Shown here: one piece after another, positions 42,986 to 51,281 of the stretch | Position numbering within the stretch: position 1 is the stretch's first letter | How the letters are laid out: every line of letters begins with the position of its first letter | Assembly (NCBI RefSeq): GCF_001570605.1 | Contig: NZ_BBXG01000027.1 | Location: 1 to 64,000 of the forward strand | DNA length: 64,000 bases | Reading direction: 5' to 3' | DNA from: Herbidospora cretacea | Lineage (GTDB): Bacteria > Actinomycetota > Actinomycetes > Streptosporangiales > Streptosporangiaceae | Notes under the pieces: generated by a model | The model's database searches: none | What the model was told of the DNA's origin: nothing | The model's input: the letters and a program-made list of their open reading frames with translations, nothing else | Made by a program: the position numbers and the translations under genes

Positions 42986-43534
42986 TCAGGCGAACAGGGC
43001 GGTCGCGATGAGGTCGGCCACGACGTCGGCGTCGATCGTGTGCCCGGTCAGGTGGCTGATGCTCTCCTGGTAGAGCAGCACCGCCGCGAACGTCGCCGCC
43101 GCCGCCTCCAGCCGGGCCGCGTCGCCCCGCCCGCCGGGCAGCGCCAGTTCGAGCGCGAACCGCGCCCGCCGGATGATCTCGCTGTTCAGGCCGTGGATGC
43201 GGTCTTTCACCGACCGGTGGGTGTCGGCCTCGCGGAACAGGATGCGGCGCATCGACGGCGAGGCCGTCAGCGGCAGGCGGCGGGCCAGGCGGGACAGCGC
43301 GCGGGCGGGGTCGTCGGGCTGGGGCTCGGGGTCCTCCTCGGTCACGAGGGTGCGTTCGTCGACCAGGGACACCAGGACGTCGATCTTGCGGGGGAAGTAG
43401 TGGAAGACGAGCCCCTTGGGCACCCCGGCCATCTGGGCGATGCGGGCCGTCGGGGTGGCGTCGTAGCCGCCCCCGGCGAACAGTTCCTCGGCGGCGTCGA
43501 GGATCCGGCTGCGCGCGTCCGACTGGCTGTCCAC
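42986..43534 (-). CDS. TetR-family transcriptional regulator
   Basis: 182-aa repressor. The N-terminal TetR helix-turn-helix is RILDAAEELFAGGGYDATPT ... VPKGLVFHYFPRKIDVL (residues about 9-55), followed by a helical ligand-binding domain. It does not face a divergent gene closely; actP is on the same strand upstream and ends in a terminator. Its target is therefore unknown. TAGGGT (43547-43542 on the minus strand) lies 7 nt before the GTG start, indicating a leaderless mRNA. Confidence 0.88.
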   Translation of the reverse strand: MDSQSDARSRILDAAEELFAGGGYDATPTARIAQMAGVPKGLVFHYFPRKIDVLVSLVDERTLVTEEDPEPQPDDPARALSRLARRLPLTASPSMRRILFREADTHRSVKDRIHGLNSEIIRRARFALELALPGGRGDAARLEAAAATFAAVLLYQESISHLTGHTIDADVVADLIATALFA

Positions 43535-43601
43535 GAGGCCGACCCTAGCCCCTGCCGCGCGTGGCCCGACATGCCGGAAAAGGGATACCCGCCTAACAGG
43601 C

Positions 43602-43636
43602 GAGAAGCCCCCGGGGGCGGGTCCCGAGGGCTTCTC
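43602..43636 (-). terminator. Terminator of the DUF485-actP operon
   Basis: 9-bp stem GAGAAGCCC / GGGCTTCTC extended after one mismatch by CGGG/CCCG, 17 nt after the actP stop on the minus strand. Confidence 0.7.
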
Positions 43637-43652
43637 TCTCCAGGAGGGGTTC

Positions 43653-45263
43653 CTAGTGCGTGGACGCCTTCTCCGCGCCGACGCCGGTGAGGGAGCGGAC
43701 CTCCATCTCGGCGTACTTCGACTCGTTGTACTCCTTGCTCATCCGCGTGGCGATGTAGCCGCACAGGAAGCCGATCGGGATCGAGAACAGGCCCGGGTTC
43801 TCCATCGGGAACCAGTGGAAGTCCATGTCCTTGATCAGCGAGGTCGGGCGGCCCGACACGACCGGCGAGAAGATCACCAGGATCAGGGCGGAGCCGAGAC
43901 CGCCGTAGATCGAGGCGACCGCGCCGGCGGTGTTGAACCTCTTCCAGAACAGGCTGTAGAGGATCGCGGGCAGGTTGCCCGAGGCCGCGATGGCGAACGC
44001 CAGGGCGACCAGGAACGCCACGTTCTGCGCCTGCGCCAGGATGCCCAGCCCGATCGAGACCGCGCCGATGACGAAGGCGGAGATGCGGGCGACCAGGATC
44101 TCCTGCTTCTCGGTGACCTCGCCGCGCTTGAAGACGTGGGCGTAGAGGTCGTGGGCGAAGCTGGAGGAGCTGGCGAGGGTCAGACCGGCGACCACCGCGA
44201 GGATGGTGGCGAAGGCGACGGCGGCGATGACGGCCAGCAGGATCGTGCCGCCGACCTCGCCGAAGATGGCCTCGCCGATCGCCAGCGCGAGCTGCGGCGC
44301 GGCGGTGTTGCCGGCCGCGTTCTCGGCCCGGATCGCCTCGCTGCCGACCATGGCCGCCGCGCCGAAGCCCAGGACCAGGGTGAGCAGGTAGAAGGTGCCG
44401 ATGATGCCGATGCCCCACAGGACCGACTTACGGGCGTCCTTGGCGGTGGGCACGGTGTAGAAGCGGATCAGGATGTGCGGCAGACCGGCGGTACCGAGAA
44501 CCAGGGCCAGGCCCAAGCTGATCAGGTCGAACTTGCCCCAGATGCCCTGGGCCTCGGTGCCGTAGCGCAGGCCCGGCTCGGTGAAGGCGGTGCCCTTGCC
44601 GCTCTGCGCGGCAGCCTCGCCGATCAGGCCGGACAGGTTGAAGCCGAACTTGCCGAGGACCAGCAGCGTCACCAGGGTCGCGCCGCCCATCAGCAGCACG
44701 GCCTTGACGATCTGGACCCAGGTCGTGCCCTTCATGCCGCCGACGACGACGTACACGATCATCAGGATGCCGACGCCGACGATGGTCAGCGCCTTGCCCG
44801 AGTCGGAGGTGATGCCGAGCAGCAGGCCGACCAGCGCGCCCGCGCCGACCATCTGGGCGAGCAGGTAGAAGATCGACACCACGATGGTGGAGACGCCGGC
44901 GGCGGTGCGGACGGGCCGGGGGCTCATCCGGAAGGCCAGCACGTCGGCCATCGTGTACTTGCCGGAGTTCCGCATCAGCTCGGCGACCAGCAGCAGCGCG
45001 ACCAGCCACGCCACCAGGAAGCCGATGGAGTAGAGGAAGCCGTCGTAGCCGTAGAGGGCGATCAGGCCGGCGATGCCGAGGAACGAGGCGGCCGACATGT
45101 AGTCGCCGCCGATGGCCAGGCCGTTCTGCGCCGCGCTGAAGGAGCGCCCGCCGGCGTAGTAGTCGGCGGCGGTCTTGTTCTGGCGGCTGGCCCAGAAGGT
45201 GATTCCCAGCGTCCCGACCACGAAGAGCAGGAACAGGACGGTGGCGAGTGTCGTGTGGCTCAT
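43653..45263 (-). CDS. actP: Cation/acetate symporter (SSS family)
   Basis: 536-aa sodium:solute symporter with about 13 helices. Typical ActP features are YYAGGRSFSAAQNGLAIGGDYMSAASFLG near residues 35-63 (quoted segments AGGRSFS and GGDYMSAASFLG), LPHILIRFYTVPTAKDARKS in the middle, and AVVAGLTLASSSSFAHDLYAH later. It imports acetate and probably other short monocarboxylates with sodium. The start abuts the DUF485 gene, the usual partner order. It belongs to a larger organic-acid uptake locus (43.6-53.5 kb). Confidence 0.93.
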   Translation of the reverse strand: MSHTTLATVLFLLFVVGTLGITFWASRQNKTAADYYAGGRSFSAAQNGLAIGGDYMSAASFLGIAGLIALYGYDGFLYSIGFLVAWLVALLLVAELMRNSGKYTMADVLAFRMSPRPVRTAAGVSTIVVSIFYLLAQMVGAGALVGLLLGITSDSGKALTIVGVGILMIVYVVVGGMKGTTWVQIVKAVLLMGGATLVTLLVLGKFGFNLSGLIGEAAAQSGKGTAFTEPGLRYGTEAQGIWGKFDLISLGLALVLGTAGLPHILIRFYTVPTAKDARKSVLWGIGIIGTFYLLTLVLGFGAAAMVGSEAIRAENAAGNTAAPQLALAIGEAIFGEVGGTILLAVIAAVAFATILAVVAGLTLASSSSFAHDLYAHVFKRGEVTEKQEILVARISAFVIGAVSIGLGILAQAQNVAFLVALAFAIAASGNLPAILYSLFWKRFNTAGAVASIYGGLGSALILVIFSPVVSGRPTSLIKDMDFHWFPMENPGLFSIPIGFLCGYIATRMSKEYNESKYAEMEVRSLTGVGAEKASTH

Positions 45264-45593
45264 TTACTTGTCCGCCTTCTCGATCTCACCGCGGAGCTCG
45301 TCGGCCAGGGGGTCGAGCTTGGCCGCCGAGTGCCGTGAATACGCCCACGAGATGTAGAAAGTGGACACGAACTGGAGCAGTCCGAAGATCAACGCGACGT
45401 TGATGTTGCCCAGCACCTTGATGGCCATGAAGTCGCGCGCGAACGCGGACAGCACGACGTACAGCAGGTACCAGACCAAGAAGGCGACCGTCATCGGGAA
45501 CGCCCATGAGCGGTAGCGCCGGCGCAGCTCCTGGAACCGATCCGTCGCTCTTATCTGCTCATATACCGACGAGTCATGATGCTGCGTCGTCAC
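45264..45593 (-). CDS. DUF485 membrane protein (ActP partner)
   Basis: 109-aa membrane protein with two helices (WAFPMTVAFLVWYLLYVVLSAF and INVALIFGLLQFVSTFYISWAY). DUF485 proteins are nearly always encoded next to ActP-type symporters and are thought to assist them. The GTG at 45593 is chosen for the GGGAGG site 7 nt upstream; the frame continues to 45626, but the upstream part is occupied by the CRP-like site at 45608-45623. Its stop abuts the actP start. Confidence 0.88.
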   Translation of the reverse strand: MTTQHHDSSVYEQIRATDRFQELRRRYRSWAFPMTVAFLVWYLLYVVLSAFARDFMAIKVLGNINVALIFGLLQFVSTFYISWAYSRHSAAKLDPLADELRGEIEKADK

Positions 45594-45607
45594 GAGACCT
45601 CCCACGC

Positions 45608-45623
45608 TGTGATCTGGATCACC
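45608..45623. promoter_or_regulatory. CRP-like site TGTGA-N6-TCACC upstream of DUF485-actP
   Basis: TGTGATCTGGATCACC matches the CRP/cAMP-receptor consensus TGTGA-N6-TCACA in 9 of 10 arm positions. It lies 15 nt upstream of the GTG start of the operon, so close that it may repress or overlap the start of transcription. Confidence 0.6.
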
Positions 45624-45777
45624 CACACGGTAGGAGTGGACGCTACCCCGGGAGGAGATACGGAGACCCGTCCTTCGCCGAGCCGACGAGCAAAGGCGCT
45701 CAGTGTTGTACGGCTTGCGCCGAATGGTCCGCTATCCACGACGAACGGCACCCTTTTCGGCCGACCTCAACTGTCCG

Positions 45778-47265
45778 TTATGACGACCGTGGACGCCAAT
45801 CGCCCCGGTCCACGTCAAGTGTCTCGGGTGTGTGGAGACGTACCATCGTGCGCGTCACGTTGGGCGGCACCCGGCCGGGGGTGAGCAGCGAGACGACGAC
45901 CATGACGGAGAACGAGATCGGCACCGACCAGGCGGCCGGCTGGGCCAGCAGCGCCCCGGCCCACCCGCCGTGCGGCCCGCCGACGATGGTGACCAGCCCG
46001 GCCACGCAGGCGAGCCCTCCCCCGGCCAGCAGCCCGGCGACGGCGCCTGAGGTGGTGAGCCGCCGCCACCAGATGCCGAGCACGAGCAGCGGGCAGAACG
46101 ACGAGGCCGCCACCGCGAACGCCAGCCCGACGACGTCGGCGACCGGCAGCGCCCGCGCCACGATCGCCAGCCCGAACGGCACCGCGACCCCGATGACCGT
46201 CGCCACCCGGAACGACCGCACCCCGTCGGTGAACCGCAGGATGTCCTGCCCGAGCACGCCCGCCACCGACACCGCCAGCCCCGACGACGTCGACAGGAAC
46301 GCCGCGAACGCCCCGCCGGTGACCAGCGCGGTCAGCAGCTCCCCCGCGACCCCGCCGACCAGGTGCCCCGGCATGGTCAGCACGACCGAGTCGGGCCCGT
46401 CGAGCGGCGGCAGGTAGACCCGCCCGAGATAGCCGTAGATCGACGGCAGCAGGTAGAACGCGCCGAGCAGCGACAGCACGACCAGGGTGGTCCGCCGGGC
46501 GGCCCGGCCGTCGGGGTTGGTGTAGAACCGCACGAGCACGTGCGGCAGCCCCATCGTGCCCAGGAACGTGGCCAGGATCAGCGAGTACGTCGCGTAGACC
46601 GGGTGTTCGCGCCCGTGCAGCGGCAGCGCCCACGGGTCGCCCGGCTGGAGCCCCGGCGCGCCGTCGGCCCGCCACGCCAGCAGCATGAAGACGAGCGGCA
46701 CGGCCAGCGCGGTCAGCTTCAGCCAGTACTGGAACGCCTGCACGAACGTGATCGACTTCATCCCGCCCGACAGCACGTTCACCGCGACGACCCCGGCGAC
46801 CAGCAGCCCGCCGGCCCACGCGGGCGCGCCGGTGATCGCCCGGAACACCATCCCGGCGCTCTGGAACTGCGGCATCAGATAGAGCCACCCGATGAGCACG
46901 ACGAGCACGCTCGACACCCGGCGCACGGCCATCGACTCCAGCCGCGCCTCGGCGAAGTCGGGCAGCGTGTAGGCCCCCGACCGCCGCAGCGGCGCCGACA
47001 CCAGCACGAGCAGCACGAGATAGCCGCCGGTCCACCCGACCGGCAGCCACAGCATGTCCGCGCCGTAGGTGAGGATCAGCCCGGCGATGCCCAGGAACGA
47101 GGCGGCCGACAGGTACTCCCCGCCGATCGCCGAGGCGTTCCACAGCGGGGTGACGGTCCGCGAGGCGACGTAGAAGTCGGAGGTCGTGCGCGACACCCGG
47201 ACGCCGAACGCCCCGATCAGCACCGCCGCGAGCACCACGAGCACGATCGCGACGAGTGAGCTCAA
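45778..47265 (-). CDS. Second sodium:solute symporter (SSS family, acetate/pyruvate-type)
   Basis: 495-aa symporter with about 13 helices. Shared SSS features are FYVASRTVTPLWNASAIGGEYLSAASFLG (quoted: GGEYLSAASFLG), SGGMKSITFVQAFQYWLKL, LPHVLVRFYTNPDGRAARRT and AFLSTSSGLAVSVAGVLGQD. It is clearly related to ActP but divergent, so another monocarboxylate such as pyruvate, lactate or propionate is possible. The TTG start at 47265 is preceded by GGAGGGCGA and overlaps the stop of the small membrane-protein gene. Together with the LytS/LytR-type pair upstream it forms a probable sensing and uptake unit. Confidence 0.87.
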   Translation of the reverse strand: MSSLVAIVLVVLAAVLIGAFGVRVSRTTSDFYVASRTVTPLWNASAIGGEYLSAASFLGIAGLILTYGADMLWLPVGWTGGYLVLLVLVSAPLRRSGAYTLPDFAEARLESMAVRRVSSVLVVLIGWLYLMPQFQSAGMVFRAITGAPAWAGGLLVAGVVAVNVLSGGMKSITFVQAFQYWLKLTALAVPLVFMLLAWRADGAPGLQPGDPWALPLHGREHPVYATYSLILATFLGTMGLPHVLVRFYTNPDGRAARRTTLVVLSLLGAFYLLPSIYGYLGRVYLPPLDGPDSVVLTMPGHLVGGVAGELLTALVTGGAFAAFLSTSSGLAVSVAGVLGQDILRFTDGVRSFRVATVIGVAVPFGLAIVARALPVADVVGLAFAVAASSFCPLLVLGIWWRRLTTSGAVAGLLAGGGLACVAGLVTIVGGPHGGWAGALLAQPAAWSVPISFSVMVVVSLLTPGRVPPNVTRTMVRLHTPETLDVDRGDWRPRSS

Positions 47266-47729
47266 TCGCCCTCCACCAGCTCGGCGAACCGCCGTTCGTT
47301 GCGTTCGGCCGCCCGGACGTAGAGCCAGGCGCCGACGACGAACGCCGGGTAGATGAGCCCGGCGAGCACCAGCCACGGCAGCGGCAGGCCGAGCACGACG
47401 ACCTCGCGCATCGACGGGACCAGCATGAACAGTAAGGGCATCCCGCCGATCACGCAGGCCAGCAGCGTGCAGACGAACAGGCCGAGGCGGAGCTGGGTGC
47501 GGATCAGCGAGCGCATGTAGACCTCGCCGAGCCGCGTCTGCTCGTCGATCTCGCGGGTGGCGGGATAACGCGGGCGGCGCGCGGCGACGGCCCGGGGGCT
47601 GGTGACGGTCTCCCGGCGGGGCTTGGCCGTGTCGGCCTCACCAGACCGGGGCTCCGCCGAGCGCGAGCGGCGGGTCCGGGCGCGGCCGGGCGGGTTCCTT
47701 CCCGGCTCCGCCGGTGACGGGCCGGTCAT
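47262..47729 (-). CDS. Small two-helix membrane protein partnered with the SSS symporter
   Basis: 155-aa protein. A disordered basic N-terminus of about 65 residues (Arg/Pro/Ser-rich) is followed by two transmembrane helices (LGLFVCTLLACVIGGMPLLFML and PWLVLAGLIYPAFVVGAWLYV) and an acidic/basic C-terminal tail ERNERRFAELVEGD. The layout corresponds to the DUF485-type partner of SSS symporters, although sequence similarity to the DUF485 protein at 45264 is not obvious. Overlaps of 4 nt with both neighbours (ATGA with the regulator, TTGA with the symporter) show tight coupling. Confidence 0.8.
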   Translation of the reverse strand: MTGPSPAEPGRNPPGRARTRRSRSAEPRSGEADTAKPRRETVTSPRAVAARRPRYPATREIDEQTRLGEVYMRSLIRTQLRLGLFVCTLLACVIGGMPLLFMLVPSMREVVVLGLPLPWLVLAGLIYPAFVVGAWLYVRAAERNERRFAELVEGD

Positions 47730-48478
47730 TGGTCCGGCTTGGCCCGGCGGGCCCGGCGCACCAGCAGGTCGCGCAGTTCGCGGGTGTGGCGGCGGCTGAC
47801 GGGGATCTCGGTGTCGCCGATGCGGACCACGCAGCGGCCGGAGTCGATGTGCAGCTCGTCGATGTGCTTGACCGCGACGAGATGGCTGCGGTGCACGCGG
47901 AGGAACCCGGCCGAGGCCCAGCGCTCCTCCAGGGCGGCGAGCGGGATGCGTACCAGATGACTGCCGGTCGCGGTGTGCAGGCGGGCGTAGTCGCCGCGCG
48001 CCTCCACGTAACGCACCTCGGTCGAGGCGACGAAGCGGGTCACCCCGCCCAGTTCGACCGGGATGGTGTCGCTGGTCTCGGGCTCGGTGTAGGCCTCGCT
48101 CCCCGCGCAGACCCGCCGGATCGCCTCGGCCAGCCGGTCGGGGCGGACCGGCTTGAGCAGGTAGTCCTCGGCCTTGAGCTCGAACGCGTCGACGGCGTGG
48201 TCCTCGTAGGCGGTCACGAAGACGACCTTCGGTGGCCGCGAGAACTGGGTGAGCAGCCGCCCGAGCACCACCCCGTCAAGGCCGCGCATCCGGATGTCGA
48301 GGAAGACCGCGTCGATCGGCCGGCCGTCGGCCATGGCCCGGTCGAGCAGCTTCAGCGCGGCGGCGCCGTCACGGGCGGTCTGCACCTCGCCGATGCGCGG
48401 ATCGGCCCGCAGGAGGTAGGCGAGGTCTTCGAGCGCGGGCTGTTCGTCGTCCACAGCCAGCACCCGCAACCCGCTCAC
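47726..48478 (-). CDS. LytR/AlgR-type response regulator (LytTR DNA-binding domain)
   Basis: 250-aa regulator. A receiver domain (LRVLAVDDEQPALEDL, phosphorylated Asp in AVFLDIRMRG, Lys in YLLKPVRPDRL) is followed by a LytTR domain from about residue 145 (FVASTEVRYVEARGDYARLHT ... FLRVHRSHLVAVKHI ... IPVSRRHTRELRDLL). LytTR proteins bind paired imperfect direct repeats upstream of transporter genes. GTG 48478 is preferred to GTG 48493 because AAGGGG lies 6 nt before it. It is the cognate regulator of the LytS-type kinase encoded just upstream. Confidence 0.92.
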   Translation of the reverse strand: MSGLRVLAVDDEQPALEDLAYLLRADPRIGEVQTARDGAAALKLLDRAMADGRPIDAVFLDIRMRGLDGVVLGRLLTQFSRPPKVVFVTAYEDHAVDAFELKAEDYLLKPVRPDRLAEAIRRVCAGSEAYTEPETSDTIPVELGGVTRFVASTEVRYVEARGDYARLHTATGSHLVRIPLAALEERWASAGFLRVHRSHLVAVKHIDELHIDSGRCVVRIGDTEIPVSRRHTRELRDLLVRRARRAKPDQ

Positions 48479-48572
48479 GTCGTACCCCTTCACTGGATGA
48501 GTCCCTAGAGCGTGATAAATCGTCTTTTGTAAGTCAACGCGAAAGCCGGATCGTTAACTACAGAAACGTTTC

Positions 48573-48600
48573 CCTCCGTCACGGCTCCGCCCGCCCGGCC
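48573..48600. repeat. Dispersed intergenic repeat, partial copy 3
   Basis: CCTCCGTCACGGCTCCGCC matches the end of the repeats at 26.7 and 37.2 kb with few changes. It lies between the kinase stop and the response-regulator start. Only about 28 bp can be matched, so it may be chance in GC-rich sequence. Confidence 0.35.
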
Positions 48601-48617
48601 ACGAGCGATCCGTGGCC

Positions 48618-49793
48618 TCAGCGGACGGCCACCCCCGGGCGGTATTTGGGCATCCGCATGCTGACCTTCGTCCCGGCTCCCTCGCCCGTCTCGACGACCA
48701 GCCCGAACTCGTCGCCGTAGACCTGGCGGAGCCGTTCGTCGACGTTGGCCAGGCCGACTCCCGTCGCGCGCTCCTCCCCCGCGAGCACCCGCCTGAGGTG
48801 CTCGGGGTCCATGCCGAGGCCGTCGTCCTCCACGGTGATCGAGCACTCCGCGCCGGCGTCCTCGGCGACGATGGTGATCCGCCCGACGCCCGGCTTGCTC
48901 TCCAGCCCGTGCCTGACCGCGTTCTCCACCAGCGGCTGGATGCACAGGAACGGCACCGCCACGGCCAGCACCTCGGGCGCGATCCGCAGGGTGACCTGCA
49001 ACTGGTCGCCGAAGCGGGCCCGCTCCAGGGTGAGGTAGCGGTCGATCGAGCGCAGTTCCTCGGCGAGGGTGGTGTAGTCGCCGTGCCGCCGGAAGGAGTA
49101 GCGGGTGAAGTCGGCGAAGTCGATCAGGAGCTCCCGGGCCCGCTCCGGGTCGGTCCGCACGAACGAGGCGATCGTCGTGAGGGAGTTGTAGATGAAGTGG
49201 GGGGAGATCTGCGCCCGCAGGGCCCGTACCTCCGCCTCCATGAGCAGGGTCCGCGACCGGTCGAGCTCGGCGAGTTCGAGCTGGGAGTCGACCCACCGGG
49301 CGACCTCCTGCACCGCCCTGACCAGCCCGGCCGAGGTGTGGTCGCCGTAGGCGGCCAGCGAGCCGACCACCCGCTCGTCGGTGGTGAGCGGGACGACCAC
49401 CGCGTGCCTGATCGGGCATTCGGGCTGCGTGCAGGAGAGCTGGAGGACCTGGATGCGGCCGTCCTTCAGCGTGCTCTTGGCGTGGTCGAAGGCCTCGCGG
49501 GCGTGGTGGTCGCCGGTCCCGTCGTAGACGAGCAGCTCCTCGGCGTTGGTGATCGCTATCGCCGGTGAGCCGAGGAGTTGCCGCAGGTGACGCGAGGCCT
49601 TGAGCACCCCCGCCTGGGTGAGCCCGGCGCGGAGCGGGGGCGCGGCGAGGCTGGCGGTGTGGAGCGTCTCGAAGGTCGCCCGTTCGGCCGGGCCGCTGCC
49701 GAGCTCGCGGCGTCCGCGCAGCACGCGCCAGAGCACGACGGCGGGCACACCCACCAGGGCGGCGACCACCAGGACGGCGACCAGGGGCTCCAC
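48618..49793 (-). CDS. LytS-type sensor histidine kinase with GAF-like sensor
   Basis: 391-aa sensor kinase. One N-terminal helix (PLVAVLVVAALVGVPAVVLW) anchors it; residues about 40-180 resemble a GAF domain with a CTQPECPIRH cysteine pair. The His_kinase domain of the LytS group has the phosphorylated His199 in QISPHFIYNSLTTIASF, an N-box CIQPLVENAVRHGLE and a G-box DDGLGM. It does not have the multi-helix LytS sensor, so sensing is probably cytoplasmic. The GTG start lies 10 nt after the dctA stop, and TAGGCT (overlapping that stop) is 7 nt before the GTG, so it may be both co-transcribed and separately leaderless. Confidence 0.9.
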   Translation of the reverse strand: MEPLVAVLVVAALVGVPAVVLWRVLRGRRELGSGPAERATFETLHTASLAAPPLRAGLTQAGVLKASRHLRQLLGSPAIAITNAEELLVYDGTGDHHAREAFDHAKSTLKDGRIQVLQLSCTQPECPIRHAVVVPLTTDERVVGSLAAYGDHTSAGLVRAVQEVARWVDSQLELAELDRSRTLLMEAEVRALRAQISPHFIYNSLTTIASFVRTDPERARELLIDFADFTRYSFRRHGDYTTLAEELRSIDRYLTLERARFGDQLQVTLRIAPEVLAVAVPFLCIQPLVENAVRHGLESKPGVGRITIVAEDAGAECSITVEDDGLGMDPEHLRRVLAGEERATGVGLANVDERLRQVYGDEFGLVVETGEGAGTKVSMRMPKYRPGVAVR

Positions 49794-49803
49794 GTCGCGG
49801 AGC

Positions 49804-51168
49804 CTACCGGACCGTTTCGGGAAGCCTGTCTTGCGTGACGTTTTCGTGCTCGTCCAGCAGCGTGGTCTCGTCGAACGGGTCGCGTCCGGAGAGAACCTCC
49901 TGCGCCCGCTCCCGGTCGAACTCCCCGGTCCAGCTCCCGATCAGCACGGTCGCCACCGCGTTCCCGGCGAAGTTGGTCAGCGCGCGGGCCTCCGACATGA
50001 ACCGGTCGATGCCGACGATGAGCCCGACGCCGTCGACCAGCTCGGGCCGGTGCGACTGGAGCCCGGAGGCGAGGGTGGCCAGGCCCGCGCCGGTGACCCC
50101 CGCCGCGCCCTTGGACGCGATCATCATGAACACCAGCAGCGAGACCTGCTCGCCGAACGACAGCGGGGCCCCGGTCGCGCTGGCCACGAAGAGGGTGGCC
50201 ATCGTCAGGTAGATCGCGGTCCCGTCGAGGTTGAACGAGTAGCCGGTCGGCACGGTGATCCCGACGACCGGACGGCTGACGCCGAGGTGCTCCATCTTCG
50301 CGATCAGGCGCGGCAGCGCCGACTCGGATGACGAGGTGGACAGGATCAGCAGGAACTCCCGGCGCAGATAGCCGAACAGCGACAGCACGTTGAGCCCGGA
50401 GACCAGCCGCAGCATCGGCCCGAGCACGAGGAACACGAACAGCAGGCAGGTCGCGTAGAAGCTGAGCATGATGACGCCGAGACTCTTGAGCGCGTCGACG
50501 CCGGTCGCGCCGACCACCGCCGCCATCGCCCCGAACGCGCCGACGGGCGCGGCCCACATGATCATGGCGAGGATGCGGAAGACGAGCCGCTGGACGTGCT
50601 CGACGCCGGTGAGGATCGGCGTGGCGCGCGGCCCCATCGCCTGGAGGGCGAACCCCGCGAGCAGCGCGACCAGCAGCGTCTGGAGCACCGAGCCCTCGGT
50701 GAACGCCGACACGAGCGTGGCCGGGATGATCCCGAGCAGGAACGCCGTGGTGTCGCTCTCGCCGCCCTTGGCCGCCTCGGCCGCCGCGGCGTCGCGGAGT
50801 TCCGGCGTGAGCTGGAGCCCGGAACCCGGGTCGACGAGGTTGCCCACGATGAGCCCGATCGCCAGCGCGACCGTCGACATGACGAGGAAGTAGCCGAGCG
50901 CGAGCCCGCCGACCCGCCCGACCTTCGCCGCCTTGGCCACCGAGCCGATGCCGAGCACGATCGTGCAGAAGATGATGGGGCTGATCATCATCTTGATGAG
51001 CGCCACGAAAGCGGTGCCCAGCGGCTTGAGCGCGACCCCGAGGTCCGGCGCGGCGAAGCCGACCGCGACGCCCGCCACGGCCGCGATGATGACGGCGAGG
51101 TAGAGATAGCGGGTCCTGTCCCGCCGCTCGGGGGCCGCTGCCTGGGGGGACTCCGCTGGTGCGGACAT
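49804..51168 (-). CDS. dctA: C4-dicarboxylate:cation symporter (DAACS family)
   Basis: 454-aa carrier of the glutamate/dicarboxylate family with eight helices and two hairpins. Diagnostic motifs are LILSTSSSESALPRLIAKME (the Ser-rich hairpin), TGYSFNLDGTAIYLTMATLF and SKGAAGVTGAG. It imports succinate, fumarate or malate with sodium or protons. ATG 51168 is chosen because AGGGAG lies about 10 nt upstream; a GTG three codons earlier lies too close to that site. Divergent from a CitA/CitB-type two-component system, its probable controller. Confidence 0.92.
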   Translation of the reverse strand: MSAPAESPQAAAPERRDRTRYLYLAVIIAAVAGVAVGFAAPDLGVALKPLGTAFVALIKMMISPIIFCTIVLGIGSVAKAAKVGRVGGLALGYFLVMSTVALAIGLIVGNLVDPGSGLQLTPELRDAAAAEAAKGGESDTTAFLLGIIPATLVSAFTEGSVLQTLLVALLAGFALQAMGPRATPILTGVEHVQRLVFRILAMIMWAAPVGAFGAMAAVVGATGVDALKSLGVIMLSFYATCLLFVFLVLGPMLRLVSGLNVLSLFGYLRREFLLILSTSSSESALPRLIAKMEHLGVSRPVVGITVPTGYSFNLDGTAIYLTMATLFVASATGAPLSFGEQVSLLVFMMIASKGAAGVTGAGLATLASGLQSHRPELVDGVGLIVGIDRFMSEARALTNFAGNAVATVLIGSWTGEFDRERAQEVLSGRDPFDETTLLDEHENVTQDRLPETVR

Positions 51169-51186
51169 GGCGTCCACTCTCCCTAA

Positions 51187-51206
51187 AGTCGGTTGGTGGG
51201 CCGACT
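51187..51206. promoter_or_regulatory. Inverted repeat AGTCGG-N8-CCGACT upstream of dctA
   Basis: Perfect 6-bp arms, 19 nt upstream of the dctA start. A candidate site for the CitB-type response regulator encoded by the divergent operon. Confidence 0.4.
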
Positions 51207-51218
51207 ATCCGCCCCGGG

Positions 51219-51234
51219 AGTGACCTGGGTCACT
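51219..51234. promoter_or_regulatory. CRP-like palindrome between dctA and the sensor kinase gene
   Basis: AGTGACC-TG-GGTCACT is a perfect 16-bp palindrome that contains GTGA-N6-TCAC, the CRP core. The central CCTGGG resembles the TCTGGA centre of the site at 45608. It can affect both divergent promoters. Confidence 0.6.
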
Positions 51235-51281
51235 ATTGCGTACATTTCGTTCACTGGACCGAGTCAGGAGAGGTGACGCCG

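Noticed and set aside
45594-45626. Upstream start for the DUF485 gene
   Set aside because: The GTG at 45593 has a GGGAGG site, and the upstream part is occupied by the CRP-like palindrome.
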